Positions 19,653 to 28,610 of a DNA stretch of 64,000 nucleotides are shown piece by piece. Position numbers and translations under genes: made by a program. The notes under the pieces were generated by a model. The model saw only the letters and a list, made by a program, of their open reading frames with translations. It was not told where the DNA came from and searched no databases. How positions within the stretch are numbered: position 1 is the stretch's first letter; every line of letters starts with the position of its first letter. Source of the stretch: Bacteroidales bacterium (GTDB taxonomy: Bacteria; Bacteroidota; Bacteroidia; Bacteroidales; UBA932); the NCBI GenBank assembly GCA_017561665.1, contig JAFZBQ010000060.1, forward strand, positions 62,001-126,000. Reading direction: 5' to 3'.

Positions 19653-21452
19653 CTACCTGATTATTCTTACTCCTCCCTTGTCTGCGCTGTCGGCCAGTGC
19701 GGCGTAGGCCTGCAGGGCCTTGCTTACAACACGGTCGCGCTTGAGAGGCTTGTATTCCTTCTGCGCCAGGCGCCTTGCATCCATCTCTTCTACGCTGATG
19801 TCTACGTTGATGCTGCGGCCGGGAACGTCTATGCGGATGATATCACCGTCCTTGATAAGGGCGATAGGGCCCTCATTTGCAGCCTCAGGCGATACGTGGC
19901 CGATGGAAAGGCCGCTGGTGCCGCCTGAGAAACGGCCGTCGGTGATCAGGGCGCACTTCTGGCCCAGGTGCTTGCTCTTGAGGAATGAGGTGGGGTAGAG
20001 CATCTCCTGCATACCAGGGCCGCCCTTGGGACCTTCGTAACGGATGACTACCACGTCACCCTCCTTTACCTTGTCGCCAAGGATGCCTTCCACTGCCTCT
20101 TCCTGGCTCTCGAAGACGATGGCCTTTCCGGTGAATTTCAATATCTCTTCAGGTACGCCGGCGGTTTTGACGATGCAGCCGTCGGGGGCGATGTTGCCGT
20201 AGAGGACTGCGATGCCGCCGTCGTTGAGATATGCGTGGGCTATGTCACGGATGCAGCCACCCTCGCGGTCGGTGTCAAACTCCTTGTACATCTTCTTGCA
20301 GCGGCCCATCTGGGTGGTACGCTTGCCGCCGGGGGCGGAGAGATAAAATGAATTCTTATCGGCGTTGAATACGGTGTTGTCGTACATTGCCTCGCGCAGG
20401 GTGGGATAGTCTACGCGAAGGGTTGATGAATCCAGGAGGCTCTTCTTTTCAAGCTCCATCAGGATACCCATCACACCGCCGGCACGATTGACGTCCTGCA
20501 CGTGGTAGTGGCCGTTGGGAGCCACTTTGCAGATGACGGGAATCTCGCGGGAGAGACGGTCGACATCTGCCATCGTAAAATCGACTCCCGCCTCGTGGGC
20601 TATTGCCAGCAGGTGGAGCACGGTGTTGGTGCTGCCACCCATGGCGATATCGAGCTTCATTGCATTCTCGAACGCAGCCTTGGTGGCGATGGAGCGGGGA
20701 AGAACGTTTGTATTGTCGTTGAAATAATACTCTTTGGCGAGTTTGACTATCAGCCGGGCACCCTTGATGAAGAGGTTCTTGCGGTTTACGTGGGTGGCCA
20801 GGATTGAACCGTTGCCTACGGGTGCCAGGCCGAGGGCCTCGGAAAGGCAGTTCATACTGTTGGCGGTGAACATACCCGAGCAGCAGCCGCAGGTGGGGCA
20901 TCCTTTATCTTCGTATTTATTCAGGGTCCACTTGCTTACACCTTTGTCGCCTCCGGCAATCATCACGTCTATCAGGTCGCAGTCCTTACCTGCGACGGTG
21001 CCGGCTTCCATAGGGCCGCCGGAAACGAAAACCGCCGGAATGTTGAGCCTCATCGCGGCCATCAGCATACCCGGGGTAATCTTGTCGCAGTTTGAAATGC
21101 AGATCATTGCATCGGCGCAATGCGCGTTGCACATATATTCTACACTGTCTGCAATTATCTCGCGGGAAGGGAGGCTATAGAGCATACCGCCGTGGCCCAT
21201 GGCGATGCCGTCGTCTATGGCGATGGTGTTGAATTCGGCGGCGAAGCAGCCCTGCTTCTCAATCTCTTTCTTTATCATTTGGCCCACTTCGTGCAGATGG
21301 ACGTGTCCCGGGACGAACTGGGTAAATGAGTTCACGATTGCTATGATGGGTTTGCCGACCTGCCGGTTCTTCATGCCGTTGGCCTTCCAGAGGGCACGGG
21401 CGCCGGCCATTTCACGGCCTTCGAAAGTTTTGCTGCTGCGAAGTTTTGCCAT
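19653..21452 (-). CDS. ilvD: Dihydroxy-acid dehydratase
   Basis: IlvD removes water from dihydroxy acids to give the 2-keto acids of valine and isoleucine; it uses an Fe-S cluster. The 599-residue protein starts [20 protein letters not shown] and contains [12 protein letters not shown] and [10 protein letters not shown] with the cluster cysteines, and [18 protein letters not shown] near the C-terminus. I chose the ATG at 21452 rather than a GTG nine codons upstream: the upstream start would lie inside the terminator hairpin of the leader and its reading frame passes through the T-tract. It is the first structural gene of the ilv operon and is controlled by the leader and attenuator just upstream. 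Confidence 0.96.
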   Translation of the reverse strand: MAKLRSSKTFEGREMAGARALWKANGMKNRQVGKPIIAIVNSFTQFVPGHVHLHEVGQMIKKEIEKQGCFAAEFNTIAIDDGIAMGHGGMLYSLPSREIIADSVEYMCNAHCADAMICISNCDKITPGMLMAAMRLNIPAVFVSGGPMEAGTVAGKDCDLIDVMIAGGDKGVSKWTLNKYEDKGCPTCGCCSGMFTANSMNCLSEALGLAPVGNGSILATHVNRKNLFIKGARLIVKLAKEYYFNDNTNVLPRSIATKAAFENAMKLDIAMGGSTNTVLHLLAIAHEAGVDFTMADVDRLSREIPVICKVAPNGHYHVQDVNRAGGVMGILMELEKKSLLDSSTLRVDYPTLREAMYDNTVFNADKNSFYLSAPGGKRTTQMGRCKKMYKEFDTDREGGCIRDIAHAYLNDGGIAVLYGNIAPDGCIVKTAGVPEEILKFTGKAIVFESQEEAVEGILGDKVKEGDVVVIRYEGPKGGPGMQEMLYPTSFLKSKHLGQKCALITDGRFSGGTSGLSIGHVSPEAANEGPIALIKDGDIIRIDVPGRSINVDISVEEMDARRLAQKEYKPLKRDRVVSKALQAYAALADSADKGGVRIIR

Positions 21453-21458
21453 TGTTCC

Positions 21459-21537
21459 AAAAAAAATGTTGAATCTCACCAGGTGTGAAATCCAACAAAC
21501 TCTAATAAATTGTTATCACAAATCATTGGATTTCACC
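21459..21537 (-). promoter_or_regulatory. Transcription attenuator of the ilvDBNC operon
   Basis: Read on the minus strand, three segments can pair in two exclusive ways. Segment 2 (GGTGAAATCCAA, 21537-21526) starts at the leader stop codon. Segment 3 (TTGGATTTCACACC, 21495-21482) pairs with segment 2 over 11 bp, or with segment 4 (GGTGAGATTCAA, 21480-21469) over about 11 bp including two G-U pairs. The 3:4 hairpin is followed two bases later by eight T (21466-21459), making an intrinsic terminator six bases before ilvD. Pairing 2:3 would be the antiterminator. This is the classical arrangement for ribosome-mediated attenuation. Confidence 0.8.
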
Positions 21538-21612
21538 CTACATCGCGACCACGACTAGCAGCGCAAGGACTGCCAGGACCACGAGGCTGAGGATGTCGAG
21601 GGTGTAGCTCAT
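21538..21612 (-). CDS. ilvL: Leader peptide of the ilvDBNC operon, rich in Leu and Val
   Basis: A 24-codon frame starts at ATG 21612-21610 and ends at TAG 21540-21538. Its product begins [12 protein letters not shown] and ends VVVAM; seven Leu, six Val and one Ile make up 14 of 24 residues, including runs of regulatory codons near the end. It begins about 18 bases after a perfect -7 box and ends exactly where the antiterminator segment begins, so a ribosome finishing it would cover segment 2. I therefore read it as a branched-chain amino acid sensing leader rather than a membrane micro-protein, although its hydrophobicity would also fit a short membrane peptide. Confidence 0.82.
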   Translation of the reverse strand: MSYTLDILSLVVLAVLALLVVVAM

Positions 21613-21629
21613 AATTTGTTTTTCCGTTG

Positions 21630-21664
21630 CAAATGTAATTTTTTTTTGTTATTATTCATCAAAA
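21630..21664 (-). promoter_or_regulatory. Promoter of the ilv leader and operon
   Basis: On the minus strand TACATTTG (21637-21630) is an exact TAnnTTTG box, with TTTTG (21664-21660) 22 bases upstream as a slightly distant -33 element. Transcription should start about ten bases before the leader ATG. Confidence 0.6.
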
Positions 21665-21706
21665 TTCCTCAATTTTGCGACTGAAACAGGTTTTTTACCA
21701 CCCGCT

Positions 21707-23203
21707 ATGAACGACAAACTTTACATTTTTGATACGACTCTGCGTGACGGAGAGCAGGTCCCCGGCTGTCAGTTGAATACAATAGAGAAGATTGAGCTGG
21801 CCAAATTGCTTGAAACTCTGGGAGTTGATATCATTGAGTGCGGTTTCCCGATCTCCAGTCCGGGAGATTTCAAATCGGTAGTTGAGATATCCAAGATCAT
21901 TACGGAGAGTCGTATCTGCGCCCTCTCGCGTGCAGTGGAAAAAGATATAGACGCGGCCGCCGACGCCCTACACTTCGCAAAACTTAAAAGAATCCATACA
22001 GGTATCGGCACTTCCGACTACCATATCAAGTATAAATTCAACTCAAATCGAGAGGAAATCATAGAACGTGCGGTTGCGGCTGTAAAGTATGCCCGTAATA
22101 AAGTGGATGATGTTGAGTTTTATGCAGAGGATGCCGGCCGTACCGATAATGAATACCTGGCGCGTGTGATAGAAGCAGTTATTGCCGCCGGCGCCACCGT
22201 GGTAAACATCCCCGACACCACCGGCTACTGTTTCCCCGAGGAATTCGGCAAAAAGATTGCCTACCTGGTAAATAATGTCCCGAATATCGACAAGGCGATA
22301 ATATCGACCCACTGCCACAACGACCTGGGTATGGCCACCGCCAATACTCTGGCTGGTATAATGGCGGGTGCGCGGCAGGCTGAGGTCACCATCAACGGTA
22401 TCGGCGAGCGCGCCGGCAACACCGCCCTGGAAGAGGTCGTGATGGCCATCAAGAGCCGCCGCGAATTCCCGGTCAAGACCGACATAAAGATCAAGCAGAT
22501 CACCAAGGTATCGCATCAGGTATCGTCTATGATGCGTATGCCGGTACAGCCGAATAAAGCCATTGTCGGCCGCAACGCCTTTGCACATTCGAGTGGCATC
22601 CATCAGGACGGTGTGCTCAAGAACCGAGAGAGCTACGAGATTATCGACCCTACAGACATCGGTCTGAACGATTCCATAATCGCCCTCACCGCCCGCAGCG
22701 GCCGTGCGGCTTTGAATCACCACCTTCACCGCCTGGGCATCAATCTCTCTGCCCAGGAGCTGGCAATTGCTTACGAAAAGTTCCTTCGCGTTGCCGACAG
22801 CAAGAAGGATATAGACGATGCCGATCTTTACGAGATTGCAGGGGTTGCAGAGGGCAATGTGTCCCAGAAGATCAAGCTTACCTATCTGCAGGTAGTTTGC
22901 GGCAAGGATTCCATACCTATGGCCACCGTTACCCTGGATATCGACGGCGAGTCTTGCACTTACACCAGCGGCGGCATCGGCCCTATCGACGCGGCGTTTT
23001 CTGCCGTCAAGGCGCTTGTGCACCGCCGCATCAACCTTGAGGAGATGCTCATCCAGTCAATCAACAAGGGCACCAATGACATCGGCAAGGTACACATCCA
23101 GGTAGAGAACAAGGGCGAGATCTACTACGGCTTTGCCGCCGACAAGGATATCATAACCGCTACCGTCCAGGCGTACGTGAACGCTATTTCAAAATTGCTT
23201 TAA
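21707..23203 (+). CDS. leuA: 2-isopropylmalate synthase
   Basis: LeuA condenses 2-ketoisovalerate with acetyl-CoA in the first committed step of leucine synthesis. The 498-residue protein has the HMGL-like barrel with [13 protein letters not shown] at residues 9-21, the metal-binding [16 protein letters not shown], and [13 protein letters not shown], followed by a C-terminal LeuA regulatory domain (about 380-498) where leucine binds in homologs. The regulatory domain argues for 2-isopropylmalate synthase rather than homocitrate or citramalate synthase, although citramalate synthase is not fully excluded. It diverges from the ilv operon; leuB, leuC and leuD are not in the window. Confidence 0.92.
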   Translation: MNDKLYIFDTTLRDGEQVPGCQLNTIEKIELAKLLETLGVDIIECGFPISSPGDFKSVVEISKIITESRICALSRAVEKDIDAAADALHFAKLKRIHTGIGTSDYHIKYKFNSNREEIIERAVAAVKYARNKVDDVEFYAEDAGRTDNEYLARVIEAVIAAGATVVNIPDTTGYCFPEEFGKKIAYLVNNVPNIDKAIISTHCHNDLGMATANTLAGIMAGARQAEVTINGIGERAGNTALEEVVMAIKSRREFPVKTDIKIKQITKVSHQVSSMMRMPVQPNKAIVGRNAFAHSSGIHQDGVLKNRESYEIIDPTDIGLNDSIIALTARSGRAALNHHLHRLGINLSAQELAIAYEKFLRVADSKKDIDDADLYEIAGVAEGNVSQKIKLTYLQVVCGKDSIPMATVTLDIDGESCTYTSGGIGPIDAAFSAVKALVHRRINLEEMLIQSINKGTNDIGKVHIQVENKGEIYYGFAADKDIITATVQAYVNAISKLL

Positions 23204-23310
23204 GTTTCGCAATTCTTGCGAAACCAAGCAATGCTATAACGCTACCCCATCCCTAAATCCCTTCCCCCGGGGAAGGGACTTTCTATCGCCCTTCGGGCTT
23301 AAATTTTTTT
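23204..23310 (+). terminator. Hairpin cluster and terminator after leuA
   Basis: Three hairpins follow the leuA stop: GTTTCGCAA/TTGCGAAAC (23204-23224, loop TTC), CCCTTCCCC/GGGGAAGGG (23259-23277) and GCCC-TTC-GGGC (23288-23298). The last is followed by TTAAATTTTTTT and is the likely terminator. The CCCTTCCCC palindrome looks like a dispersed intergenic repeat of this phylum, but that cannot be checked within this window. Confidence 0.6.
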
Positions 23311-23312
23311 AC

Positions 23313-23320
23313 TATCTTTG
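23313..23320 (+). promoter_or_regulatory. -7 promoter box of the nucleoside phosphorylase gene
   Basis: TATCTTTG matches TAnnTTTG exactly, 18 bases before the ATG at 23339 and just after the leuA terminator T-tract. Confidence 0.55.
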
Positions 23321-23338
23321 TAAAAAGAGTGAGTTATT

Positions 23339-24211
23339 ATGATAGCGAAATCTGAACTTATCATCAATGCAGATGGCTCTGCATTTCATATCCACATAAA
23401 ACCTGACCAACTGGCGGACATCGTGCTGCTGGTGGGCGATCCCGGCCGTGTCGGGATGGTCGCTTCCCTGTTCGATTCAATAGAGTCGGAGGGTCAGAGC
23501 CGCGAGTTCCGCTTTGCAACCGGCTTTTACAAGGGCAAAAGGATGACCTGCGTATCGCACGGCATCGGCCCCGACAATATCGATATCGTAATGACCGAGC
23601 TGGACGCGCTTGCCAATATCGATTTTGAAACCCGAGAAGTCAAGCCTGAGCACCGCCGTCTGACACTGCTGCGTATGGGTACCTGCGGCGCCATTCAGCC
23701 CGACATCCCTCTGGGTAGCGCCATCCTGTCGCATGTCAGCATAGGTTTCGACTGCCTGATGCGCTGGTACGCCGGAGTCGACAAAATCAACCTGCAGGAT
23801 TATGAGGATGATTTCGTGCGTCATATGGACTGGGATGCCGCCGGTCTGCCGAGGCCCTATTTCGTGAAGGCTTCGCAGCGAATGATAGATCTGATGTCAG
23901 GCTGGACAGTGAAGGGTATGACTATTTCTGCACCCGGATTCTACGGGCCGCAGGGTCGTGTGCTGCGCCTGGGCCTGGCTATGCCGGATATGCTTGAAAA
24001 GTTGGAGACCTGGCGCTACGACGGCCGCCGCATCACCAATTTCGAGATGGAGAGCAGCGCCCTGGCAGGTATGGCAGCCCAGCTGGGTCACGATGCCGTA
24101 ACTGTCTGCTGCGCCATTGCAAACCGCTATGCCGGAGAGAGCAATACAGATTATAAGCCCTTCGTGGAGAAGATGATACGCCAGTCGCTGGATACCCTCG
24201 CTACTCTTTAA
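23339..24211 (+). CDS. Nucleoside phosphorylase (uridine-phosphorylase-like)
   Basis: The 290-residue protein belongs to the PNP/UDP phosphorylase family, which splits nucleosides with phosphate for salvage. It has the phosphate-binding GDPGRVGMVA (residues 33-42), the central RMGTCGAIQ, and the sugar-binding NFEMESSALAGMA near residue 237, where the Glu-Met-Glu contacts ribose. The motif set fits uridine phosphorylase better than purine or MTA phosphorylases, but the base specificity is an inference. Its 3' end overlaps the convergent symporter gene by 11 bases. Confidence 0.85.
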   Translation: MIAKSELIINADGSAFHIHIKPDQLADIVLLVGDPGRVGMVASLFDSIESEGQSREFRFATGFYKGKRMTCVSHGIGPDNIDIVMTELDALANIDFETREVKPEHRRLTLLRMGTCGAIQPDIPLGSAILSHVSIGFDCLMRWYAGVDKINLQDYEDDFVRHMDWDAAGLPRPYFVKASQRMIDLMSGWTVKGMTISAPGFYGPQGRVLRLGLAMPDMLEKLETWRYDGRRITNFEMESSALAGMAAQLGHDAVTVCCAIANRYAGESNTDYKPFVEKMIRQSLDTLATL

Positions 24212-25601
24212 GACTGTTTTCGTAATCTTTCAGCAGACGCACTGCTTCTGGACAGAGGAGCAGCAGCGCAATCACATTGATCCAGGCGGTGAGGCCGACG
24301 CCCACGTCGCCCAGTTGCCATATTACATTGGCCTCGCGGGTGGCGCCGAAAACAACCATTCCCAGCAGCGCCAGACGGAACACCCAGATGGCGGCTTTTT
24401 CTGCTCTGTCATTGCCCTTGCGGTGCTCAAAGATGTGCATGATGCTGGACTCTCCGTAGAAGTAATAGGCCATTATGGTGGTGAATACGAAGAATACCAT
24501 CGCTATGCTCACGAAAGTGCTGCCGAAGCCGTTCAGCACGCTGTCCACCGCGGCCTGAGTGTAGCCGACGTAGTTATTGCCAAGGGCTGCGTTGTACGAC
24601 ACCAGCATCTCGCCTGTCTTGGCGTCAAGGATGTTGTAGTTGCCGGAACAGAGTATCATAAGCGCCGTGGCGGTACAAATCAGAAGAGTGTCGACATACA
24701 CGCTGAAGGCCTGAGCCAGTCCCTGCTTTGCCGGGTGGGATACGGCTGCCGAGGCAGAAACGATGGCGCCGCCGCCCTCGCCGGCCTCATTTGAAAAGAT
24801 GCCGCGCTTGACGCCCATCATAATTGTGGAGCCGAGGATGCCGCCAGCCACCGGCTGGATGCCGAATGCGCCGGTAACAATCATCTTGAGCACGTGTGGC
24901 ACACTCTCGATATGGTGGGCGATGACGATTACTGTGATTATCAGGTAGCCAAGTGCCATGAACGGGGTAACTATCGACGCCACCCTGGAAATGCTCTTGA
25001 TGCCGCCGATAATAACCAGAGCCAGTATAAATGCCAGTGCCAGGCCGCTGTATAGCGGATTGATGCCGAATGAATTGCCAATAGCCCCAGTCATTCCGTT
25101 GGACTGTACCGGAGCCAGAAACAGACCGTAGCCTATAATACAGCATATTGAGAAGACAACTCCCAGCCAGGGAAGCTTGAGCCCTTTCTCTATGTAACTT
25201 GCCGGGCCGCCACGGAATCCGGTGGGGTGGTGGAACTTGTATTTTTGGGCCAGTGTTGATTCTACAAAGGCTGTGGACGCCCCGAAGAATGCTATCAGCC
25301 ACATCCAGAATACTGCCCCCGGACCGCCAAGGGCAATTGCCGTGGCGACGCCAACTATGTTGCCGGTGCCCACGCGGCCGGAGAGCGCCACGCAGAAGGC
25401 CTCGAAAGACGAAATGCCGTGCTTGGAACCGTCTTCTGACTTTTCCTTGGGTGCGAACAGGCTGCGGATCATAAGTCCGAACCGGCGTACCTGAACGAAT
25501 CTGGTCCGGAAAGAGAAATAGAGGCCCGCACCCACCAGCAACACCACTAGAGCGGGGCTCCAGATGATGCTGTTCAATGTGGATACGATCTTGTCTATCA
25601 T
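24201..25601 (-). CDS. Alanine/sodium symporter of the AGCS family
   Basis: The 466-residue inner-membrane protein has about ten hydrophobic segments and the AGCS signatures FEAFCVALSGRVGTGNIVGVATAIALGG-type loop, GGPASYIEKGL, and GIFSNEAGEGGGAI. AGCS proteins take up alanine or glycine (some glutamine) with Na+. It lies four bases downstream of a secreted DUF-type protein on the same strand and is probably co-transcribed from the promoter at 26855-26862. The substrate cannot be read from sequence. Confidence 0.92.
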   Translation of the reverse strand: MIDKIVSTLNSIIWSPALVVLLVGAGLYFSFRTRFVQVRRFGLMIRSLFAPKEKSEDGSKHGISSFEAFCVALSGRVGTGNIVGVATAIALGGPGAVFWMWLIAFFGASTAFVESTLAQKYKFHHPTGFRGGPASYIEKGLKLPWLGVVFSICCIIGYGLFLAPVQSNGMTGAIGNSFGINPLYSGLALAFILALVIIGGIKSISRVASIVTPFMALGYLIITVIVIAHHIESVPHVLKMIVTGAFGIQPVAGGILGSTIMMGVKRGIFSNEAGEGGGAIVSASAAVSHPAKQGLAQAFSVYVDTLLICTATALMILCSGNYNILDAKTGEMLVSYNAALGNNYVGYTQAAVDSVLNGFGSTFVSIAMVFFVFTTIMAYYFYGESSIMHIFEHRKGNDRAEKAAIWVFRLALLGMVVFGATREANVIWQLGDVGVGLTAWINVIALLLLCPEAVRLLKDYENSLKE

Positions 25602-25605
25602 AAGC

Positions 25606-26829
25606 TTACTTGCTCTTTCTGAGGCGGTCTACGGCGTGTTCAAGACTCTCTGTAGGCTCAATTATGTTATAATCTTTCCAGAAGTCGGGGTCGGTGAATT
25701 CCGATGCCTTGTCGCAAAGTATGTCGCTTGTGCGGAACATATCGGAGCGGGCAATAGGAATGGCCTCAGGGCGTACGTCGGTGACTACCAGTTCGTTGAC
25801 GGCTGTATAACTTGTTGCGAACAACCGCTTTTTCCAGTCGCAGTTGAAACGGAATACCGACCTGAAGTACGAGAGTCTGGCCATATCTCCGTTATCGCTG
25901 TAATTGACCACAATTGACATCTCTTTGGGCACCAGTTTCATGGTCAGCGGTTTGCGCACCACAATCCTGCGGATGGCCTTGCCGGTGTCGGACATATCCA
26001 GCGACATTTCTATACGGGTGAACAGGAGTTTCTCGCAGTCGATGTACAGCGTGCCGAAGTATAGGGCGTCGTCATGCTTCCCGGGACTGGGCTGAAATCT
26101 GATTACAAACTGCTGGCGTCCGTTGATGAATGCCGGTGCGTCCATAGAAAAAGTGTACCGGGCGATGGCTTCATTGCCAAACAGGATGTCCGGATTCTTA
26201 ACCACATCCAGATATGCGGCCTGTGCGGGACCTCCCTGTACTTTGACGCTTAAGGTATCGGATTTTTTCTGGCTTATGAGAACGCGGCTCTTCTCCAGCG
26301 CCGTACGGTCGCGGCTTACGCCGTCGTCATAGTCTGTCTTGTACATCCTCGCTACCGCCTCGGAGATATATGTGTACCTGGTTTTCTTGCGAATTGTCTC
26401 GCGGTAGAAGCATTCCAGAAGTTCCGGATGGTCGCTGTAGTTTGACGGAATCTTTCTGACGGCGGAGCGGACTATCTCGAGAGGATTCCCGGAGATGATG
26501 GTGGCTCCTTCAAGAGTGAACGATTCGGGCTTGAGCCTTACTTTGAGGGGAGCATTAGAAGTTATGTCGCAAACGGCGGTCTTATAGCCGAGCAAAGTCA
26601 CCTGAATCCTGGAGATTGATTCGGCCGATTTAATGGTGAAATAACCGTCGGCATTGGATACCGTGGCGTTGTTGGTGCCGGGAATGGAGATCAGTGCCGA
26701 TTCTATGGCTTTGCCGTTGTCGGCATCAACGACGGTGCCTTGCACGGAGTATGCCAGCCGTTCGGTCTGTGCCCTGAGCGTGAGGGTGCATAACAACAGT
26801 GCAAAAATAAGAATGGCGTGGCGATTCAT
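25606..26829 (-). CDS. Secreted protein with carboxypeptidase-regulatory-like domain
   Basis: The 407-residue protein has a signal peptide (MNRHAILIFALLLCTLTLRAQ) followed by a CarboxypepD_reg-like beta-sandwich (YSVQGTVVDADNGKAIESALISI...) to about residue 105 and a C-terminal domain of unknown function in which strand-rich segments such as GTLYIDCEKLLFTRIEMSLD recur. Proteins of this type in Bacteroidetes are thought to sit at the outer membrane; no enzyme motif was seen. It starts the transcript that continues into the AGCS symporter. Confidence 0.75.
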   Translation of the reverse strand: MNRHAILIFALLLCTLTLRAQTERLAYSVQGTVVDADNGKAIESALISIPGTNNATVSNADGYFTIKSAESISRIQVTLLGYKTAVCDITSNAPLKVRLKPESFTLEGATIISGNPLEIVRSAVRKIPSNYSDHPELLECFYRETIRKKTRYTYISEAVARMYKTDYDDGVSRDRTALEKSRVLISQKKSDTLSVKVQGGPAQAAYLDVVKNPDILFGNEAIARYTFSMDAPAFINGRQQFVIRFQPSPGKHDDALYFGTLYIDCEKLLFTRIEMSLDMSDTGKAIRRIVVRKPLTMKLVPKEMSIVVNYSDNGDMARLSYFRSVFRFNCDWKKRLFATSYTAVNELVVTDVRPEAIPIARSDMFRTSDILCDKASEFTDPDFWKDYNIIEPTESLEHAVDRLRKSK

Positions 26830-26854
26830 GATTGCTGAAGTATTGATTCTTCAA

Positions 26855-26862
26855 CAAAGATA
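26855..26862 (-). promoter_or_regulatory. -7 promoter box for the secreted protein / symporter pair
   Basis: TATCTTTG on the minus strand is an exact TAnnTTTG match 25 bases upstream of the ATG at 26829. Confidence 0.55.
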
Positions 26863-26885
26863 GAGAATAAATCGCTGCGCAGCAT

Positions 26886-26916
26886 AAAAAAAGTCGCTGC
26901 ATTTCAGCGACTTTTT
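26886..26916. terminator. Intrinsic terminator after the DUF4890 gene
   Basis: GTCGCTG (26893-26899) and CAGCGAC (26905-26911) form a 7-bp stem with a CATTT loop, flanked by A and T runs that extend the stem and give a U-tract on either strand. It lies three bases after the stop of the DUF4890 gene. Confidence 0.8.
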
Positions 26917-26919
26917 CTT

Positions 26920-27660
26920 TTACTCTACCATTTTGACAGGTTTTGCTTCGGAACCGGGGGCTTGCGGCAGTTCGTGTCTTGCCGAGTCCGGCCTGTGGTG
27001 CCTGTGACCGCCACCGGGCATAGGACCCATAGTGCTGTCGGGACGGAATCCCTCGGGACCGCCGGGACCGAATCCGTGACCACGGCCACGGCCGCGACGT
27101 TCGCGCATCTGCTGCATCTTGACGAGGCGTTCCTGCTCTGCCTTTACCCACTTGCCATACTGCTCTTCGGTAAGGATCTTACGGAGTTTCTTGTCCTTTT
27201 TAATACGTGATTTCTCGTGTGCTTCACGCAGTTCCTTCATCTGTTGCTCCGAGAGGGGAGTAAATTCGCTGTTAGCCTTTGCCATATCCCTTTCGAACTG
27301 AGCACGACTCCTGCCGGGAGCGCCGGGACCGCCGGGGCCGAAGCCTGGACCCATCGGGCCGCCGAAAACACGGCGTCCCAGGAACAGGGAATCAGCCTCC
27401 ATTTCCTTGAGTTCCTTGAGGTTGAGTTTATAAATCTTCTTGTACTGCTTGTCGGTGAGGGTAAGCAGGCGGTCCATCATATCGGTCATTTGATGGGCCC
27501 TCTGCTGAACCGTCATCTTGGGCATTTCGGGGCGCTCCTTCATTTCGCCGGGGAAACCTTCAGGTCTCTGAGGCGGTTCGGGGCGGTCGTTTTGAGCCAT
27601 CACGACAAACGGCATTGCTGCCAGGGCAGCCGTTGCAAATAATTTGAGTATCTTATTCAT
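26920..27660 (-). CDS. DUF4890-like periplasmic protein, Gly/Pro- and charge-rich
   Basis: The 246-residue protein starts with a signal peptide (MNKILKLFATAALAAMPFVVMAQ), followed by a highly charged helical region (LTDKQYKKIYKLNLKELKEME, LREAHEKSRIKKDKKLRKILTEEQYGKW) of the kind found in Bacteroidetes DUF4890 proteins, broken by low-complexity Gly/Pro/Arg stretches (GPMGPGFGPGGPGAPG and RRGRGRGHGFGPGGPEG). The LTEEQYGKW-type repeat resembles Spy/CpxP periplasmic chaperone-like helices, a resemblance only. A strong terminator follows. Confidence 0.68.
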   Translation of the reverse strand: MNKILKLFATAALAAMPFVVMAQNDRPEPPQRPEGFPGEMKERPEMPKMTVQQRAHQMTDMMDRLLTLTDKQYKKIYKLNLKELKEMEADSLFLGRRVFGGPMGPGFGPGGPGAPGRSRAQFERDMAKANSEFTPLSEQQMKELREAHEKSRIKKDKKLRKILTEEQYGKWVKAEQERLVKMQQMRERRGRGRGHGFGPGGPEGFRPDSTMGPMPGGGHRHHRPDSARHELPQAPGSEAKPVKMVE

Positions 27661-27712
27661 AAGTCGATAATTGATTATACTGACTTATTAGATATGAATA
27701 GCGGCCAAAAGT

Positions 27713-28609
27713 TTAAACGATGTGGCTGACCCAGTTCTCGCGGTCGCCGGGAAGAAGGTCAACCGGCGGAATCTCTATCATTGTGTAGCAGCCGGGCCTT
27801 TGGCGCAGCACGGCGCGGGCGGCAGATACCAGGATCTGTCCGGTGAGAGCGGGATTGTTGATGCTCATCATAAAGCGGAAGTTCTGGTTCTGGGTCTTGC
27901 CGGAAACGCCCTTGCGGATCAGGTTGACGCCGTGTCCCATATCTTTGAGGGCGTCTACGCTCTCAACTTCGAATACGTGGGTCTCGTCCGAAGCAAAGTA
28001 AGGGTCAGCCTTGACGGCGGCGGCAATCTTTTCGAAATCGAAGCCGGGCTTGACCTGAACGTATACCATACGGCGGTGAACACCCTGGCCTGTGGGAATG
28101 GTCATCGAGAGAGCATCCTCAACACCCTCTATAGCCTTGACTGCAACAGAATGGCCCATACTCATACCAGGACCGAAGTTGGTGTATGTGATGCCCTTCG
28201 GGGCGCAGGCCTCTACGATGGCGCGGACCATCGAGTCTGTGCCGGGATCCCATCCTGCGGAGATGATGCAGGCCTTGCCGGCCTTCTGAGCGGCTGCAGA
28301 AAGAGTTGCGCGCAGTGCCGGAATTTTGGTGTGTATGTCAAAGCTGTCCACGGTGTTGATACCGAGCGAAAGTGCCTCCAAAGCGTGCTCCTCTACTTTA
28401 CGGGTGGGGGTGGCCAGAATCGCCACGTCTACATTCTCGAGATCCTTGAGTGATGAAACAACCTTGTAGTTTGCTAGTTCGGCGGGAACATCCGCTGCGT
28501 TGCGGCGCACTACGCCGGCGATTTCAAAGTCGCTTGCGGCTTCCAGGGCCTCTATTGTATATCTTCCGATATTGCCGTATCCCACTACGGCTGCTCTTAT
28601 CTTTTTCAT
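27713..28609 (-). CDS. ddh: meso-Diaminopimelate dehydrogenase
   Basis: Ddh makes meso-diaminopimelate from tetrahydrodipicolinate, ammonia and NADPH in one step, bypassing the acylated branches of the DAP pathway. The 298-residue protein has the Rossmann motif VVGYGNIGRYTIEAL, the family loop DSFDIHTKIP, the substrate motif SAGWDPGTDSM and NFGPGMSMGHSVAVKAI. It is the last gene of a lysC-dapB-dapA-ddh cluster, one base after dapA, which confirms the role. The product feeds peptidoglycan and lysine. Confidence 0.95.
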   Translation of the reverse strand: MKKIRAAVVGYGNIGRYTIEALEAASDFEIAGVVRRNAADVPAELANYKVVSSLKDLENVDVAILATPTRKVEEHALEALSLGINTVDSFDIHTKIPALRATLSAAAQKAGKACIISAGWDPGTDSMVRAIVEACAPKGITYTNFGPGMSMGHSVAVKAIEGVEDALSMTIPTGQGVHRRMVYVQVKPGFDFEKIAAAVKADPYFASDETHVFEVESVDALKDMGHGVNLIRKGVSGKTQNQNFRFMMSINNPALTGQILVSAARAVLRQRPGCYTMIEIPPVDLLPGDRENWVSHIV

Positions 28610-28610
28610 C

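Noticed and set aside
17737..19707. Long plus-strand frame opposite ilvB
   Set aside because: Shadow of ilvB; no start context or domain signal.
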